Assembly: GCA_000328365.1 (NCBI GenBank)
Contig: KB292627.1
Location: 112,776-176,775, forward strand
Reading direction: 5' to 3'
Length of the DNA: 64,000 nt
Origin: Capitella teleta
Taxonomy: Eukaryota; Annelida; Polychaeta; Capitellidae
The translations under genes and the position numbers were made by a program. How positions within the stretch are numbered: the first letter of the stretch is position 1; every line of letters begins with the position of its first letter. The notes beneath the pieces were generated by a model, which was not told the origin of the DNA, made no database searches, and saw only the letters and a program-made list of their open reading frames with translations. Below are positions 60,375 through 64,000 of the stretch, one piece after another.

Positions 60375-61358
60375 AATTGTTTCGTGTCGGGCTGCTGAGG
60401 CAGGTTTAATAGTCGTCATAATTAATAGTTTCATTTCAAGTGTGCGCAACTTGGAGAATTTGTGTTAAGGAAACAATCATTAACGAGACATCAAATTCGT
60501 GGATGTTCTTCCAGTTTACCGGAAAAACCATTGCAAACAGCACCGACACAGACATGATTTACACCCACTAACCCCATTCGGTTCAGCCTTTTACATAATG
60601 TACATTGTGTAACCAGTACATAATACAATTTATAAGTATGTGCACTTGTACAGCTACCTTATCTTTAAGTGTAATAAGTTAGAGCAATTATGCTCTAATT
60701 ATTATTGTACGAAGTCAAATTTCGAATCCAACAATATTTGTATTCTGCTAATTGTGATTTCAACTTGCACACCAAATTCTCCCATATACTATTATTCTTG
60801 TGCTCTTCACGATTCAAACCGATGAACAAAGAGAAACTTCTCATGATCGAGACAAGGGTCGTCAAAGACGCTGATGACATCGTGCTTGTTGCCCTACTCA
60901 GCCCTGGCAAAGAACTTATTTTGTGCACGGATGCAGTCTTGCATTTCATTGACCAATGCGACAATGACGTCCTATGAACTAAATAATAGTACAAAAACCA
61001 AGGGGATGTGCTTCGATTTATTGCACTTGTAACACCACCATCACACCCATCATTATCAAGGGTCAATCTATCGAACAAGTGGCAACATACACGTACCTCG
61101 GCATCACCATTCAATGCGATTTAAAATGGTCATCCCACATCAGTACACAGTGCAAGAAAGCTTCAGCCCGCCTGTACCATCTACGGTAACTGAGACAATT
61201 CCATGTGGAACTGCACTTGCAAGAGCTGTTCTTCTCAGCAACAATAGACAGCCATCTCCTCTTTGGTATTACGTGTGGAGTGGCAGATGCACCGCCCGAG
61301 ACCGAAATAACATCTACCGTGTTCAACACATCGCCGGTGTAATAGTGTCTATAGTCCC
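60375..61358 (+). mobile_element. LINE-containing repeat, copy Y
   Basis: This is an inverted copy of 51600-52301 with high identity. It encodes, in broken frames, [20 protein letters not shown] (the reverse-transcriptase Asp-Asp region), then [57 protein letters not shown] and [13 protein letters not shown]. That is the post-palm part of a non-LTR retrotransposon. It contains a separate 274-bp insertion at 60499-60772. Confidence 0.8.
60499..60772. mobile_element. 274-bp insertion of unknown class inside LINE copy Y
   Basis: It is flanked by an exact 7-bp duplication, CAAATTC (60492-60498 and 60773-60779). Copy X holds a single CAAATTC at the matching point, so the empty site is visible. 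The ends are GTGGATGTTC and ACTTGCACAC, with only GTG/CAC complementary. The interior has a hairpin, TTAGAGCA-ATTA-TGCTCTAA. There is no poly(A) and no Pol III box. Confidence 0.7.
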
Positions 61359-61359
61359 T

Positions 61360-64000
61360 ATAAAGCGCAGTGTAATCGTAGTGTGTGTACACATTGTACA
61401 GTGAAGGGCATTGTGAGGCTAATGAGGAAGAGGGTGCGCGTGTACTCAAGCGGAGTGATACCGCGGCAGTCAAGTTCATTGACCCAAGACGAGGCCCATT
61501 AGGGATGAAAGAGGAGGCTGCGCATCTCCGCCCTTGCCTGGCTGTTGTCATTCCTTCAAATCCGAGATCACGACTCTATCATCTTGAGAGCGCGAGTCGC
61601 TTGTGATCGCGTAATATTGTATTCGCCATTTGAGGTGATAATTAATATGTAGTATACTTGCTAGGAATATCTCTTTGTGATTGGCTCATTGGGGGTCTTA
61701 GTACAACTCAATAATGAGAAGAGAACGCTAGGTTGATGAGGTTAAAGCTACTTGTCTGCACATGCGCAAACAGCTTCTGACAACTCAATCATGTTTTTCG
61801 TTATTAATGGTCTTTGAGCGAAGGTAGATCGAGGGAGCAATTCTCACTCTTCTTCTTCTTCTTTTTCCCTTTTTGTTTCTTTCATTCCGAGCTAAGAAGT
61901 TGTTCTACCATCAGCCGCTAGACGGCAGTCGCATCTGTTCCCGCCATTTTAGCATCATTTCGGCGGGAGTTTTATGAGTGAACCGGAAAATTGAAAACGC
62001 GCTCCGGTGTCAGTCAGTTGTGCGAAAGAAAACAATGGAATATGCAATGTCTATAATTATCTTTCGTTGGCACTGTGTTTTAAGTACAGGTGCACTACTG
62101 CACTTACCCTTTGCTGATAAAATGTTTGATCTACAATAGTTATGTGTTACAACTTACAAGACTTATTTATTATGGATTATATTACAACCATGAGAAGTTA
62201 TATCGTGTCCGTTCTTCCGCATGCAGAACACCAGGTCACGACAGCCAATCACGCAGCCGATACTCCACTGTGTCCACAGTCATTAATCGCAACCCGTAAT
62301 TTCATCCTTCTCGTTATAATGACACAAGAGGAATTATACATAGACACAAAGAAGCCTTAACTATACCTTCTATGACATGAGCATGTTATCTTTTGTTTTC
62401 ACAATAAAATTATTGAATAAAATTTTCCACATTTCTGGTGTAGCCCTTAGTCATTTCCGAGTGTTCTCAACTTGACTCTTGGTTTGAGTAGTTCTCCAAC
62501 CCCTGGATTAGAAACCCCCCTCCCCCCCCAAAAAAAAAAAACAGAAAAAAAAGAAAAAAAAAAAAACACACACAGACAAACTAACAAAAACAATCGAAAA
62601 GAACATACTAAATATACCATCGGATTAAAGATTCAAATAAATATTATTACATGCTTAAAAATTAATGTCAAATGTAAACATAACCGTATGTATTCTAGAA
62701 ACTACCCTAATACTTATGCGTGTAATATTATATACATATCAAAGGGGCCTATAATTATATACTTTTCACCGGCAACGAAATCACAAAGAAATGTTTTCAA
62801 AAGTTGCTGCGATCCCCTCAATTGCGTACAATATGTCGGGAATGCGTGTATTTGTGTACACACTGGTGATAATCACATGTCTAAGATCATTTTTCAAAGA
62901 ATTTTCTGCAATATTACTCGCCATGCGCTCGCCATGTTTTCGCCTGCGCCTAGCCATGCCTATTCGGGTTCAGTTTCGCGCATGCTGCGAGCGGAAATTG
63001 AATTCTGAAAGTGAAACCACTCGCCCCGCGCCACGTGGTGTCCGCACAAGTGGAGACCCCTTGTGAGGAAGCGAGGAACTATTTCATTCATTTCAGTCTC
63101 GAAATTTATTATCGCGAGTAATGAAAATGATCGCCTTGCTGGGAACAGCGTTTGAAGTATATATCATGATGATTTCTCGCTTTTAATAAGCTAAAAATAG
63201 CAAAATCGGTATCGATTTAGAATATACGTGCCGTGGTTAGAAAGCGTGTACATGATGTGTGTATAGGCTATAGCACTGGCGACGGACGTCCTGTGTGGGT
63301 CGATTGCGCTAGAAGATTCAAGACTTCAGCCCCTCCCTTAATTCTCACAGGCCTGGCATATACCCGCAGGAGGTCCACTCATGCCCCATGCACGGACTGT
63401 GATCGGTGAATCGTAGCACTACTCGCCATTACCTATCCTGCCTCCCCTTCTGATCAACGCTAATTGCAAACGTGCGTTATCTGTTTCAGCACCGCTTATC
63501 TTATCGAATCTACGCGGCTTATCTTGTGTTTCCGGGCCAATTAAGACGGCTAGGCACAACCGGGGTTCTCTGAGAACCCGTATCACAAATGTGAATATTT
63601 TCGCTGCAACGATTTTTCGTTATAACGAATTATACAACTACATGTATATATCTATACAGGCGGAGTCATATAATGCACCCGAACGTGATCGCTATAACGA
63701 AGAGGAGATATAGAAAACATCCTGGGTTTATTTTCGAAGACCTCTCGGTGATCCGGAGAGCCAACCGCCGCTGAAGACACGGAAGAAATCGAAGATCTGT
63801 TGAAGCAGCGCTTGTCACACTTGGACGGCAGCTAACGGAGCCCAACGAACAGACGCCGGCGTTTATTTGTGCGAGAAGAACTCTTTTTTCTTTTTCTTCT
63901 GGCTAATTGGGTCTTCCTGTATGTTGATACAATTGTAGATGGTTTGCTTGCAATTATTGGTTGAGTTTGCACCTGTTTAATTTACTCAAACTTAAAATGT
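61360..64000. other. Intergenic, no gene seen
   Basis: No supported exon. GC content rises from about 62900 to 63080 and again near 63720-63860, which might mark the 5' flank of a gene beyond the window. A homopolymer-rich patch (C run then A runs) lies at 62515-62567. Confidence 0.35.

Noticed and set aside
62472-63008. 178-codon plus-strand open frame
   Set aside because: The first third is homopolymer-derived (Pro, then Lys runs), and the rest has no recognisable motif or splice sites.
1-64000. CRISPR arrays, bacterial operons, riboswitches
   Set aside because: The DNA is clearly intron-bearing animal sequence. The only regular repeats are the minisatellite and simple repeats, with no spacer structure.

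Overview
This is eukaryotic, almost certainly metazoan, nuclear DNA. It is AT-rich, its genes have GT-AG introns (many only 47-60 bp), and every recognisable protein belongs to an animal family. The mix of short introns, tandem HSPA12-type Hsp70-like genes, a Dispatched-like transporter and dense non-LTR and MITE debris suggests a marine invertebrate with a fairly compact genome. A sponge, cnidarian or basal deuterostome would fit, and I cannot decide the phylum. There are two assembly gaps (17815-17864 and 35081-35277).

Layout: 2.6-11.2 kb (minus) holds an inositol-1,4,5-trisphosphate 3-kinase gene. Seven kinase exons lie at 2610-4489, and three separate upstream coding segments all end in the same phase. 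11.2-20.2 kb has no convincing gene; it holds two tRNA-derived SINE copies (one just past 13.4 kb, one at 18.8 kb), a 14-copy 27-bp minisatellite and a TTAA-flanked MITE. 20.3-21.8 kb (plus) is a seven-exon mitochondrial amidoxime reducing component (MTARC) gene. It converges on the seven-exon GFM2 gene (minus, 22.3-25.1 kb), which contains a GC-AG intron. 27.1-28.7 kb (plus) is a twelve-exon TATDN3 gene converging on a four-exon carbohydrate sulfotransferase gene (minus, 29.1-30.6 kb). An unrecognised 32.9-33.4 kb exon follows. 33.4-38.9 kb is very AT-rich and holds a 60-bp tandem duplication, a 146-bp inverted-repeat element, one copy of a mariner-like MITE and a hairpin repeat. 38.9-43.6 kb (minus) is a nine-exon Dispatched/Patched-type permease of about 1153 aa.

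44-64 kb is repeat-rich. It carries pieces of at least three non-LTR retrotransposons and two tandem HSPA12-like genes, A (48.6-53.9 kb) and B (55.6-58.5 kb), each of five exons. Two further copies of the mariner-like MITE lie just upstream of A and between A and B. An inverted pair of LINE-containing repeats sits in intron 4 of A and downstream of B.

The single-copy genes are unrelated housekeeping or signalling genes and form no operon or pathway. The most informative local story is the HSPA12-like pair. A long near-identical tract lies inside otherwise diverged paralogues, which points to gene conversion. Copy A has lost conserved ATPase residues. Insertions present in one copy only define new small mobile elements by their empty sites.
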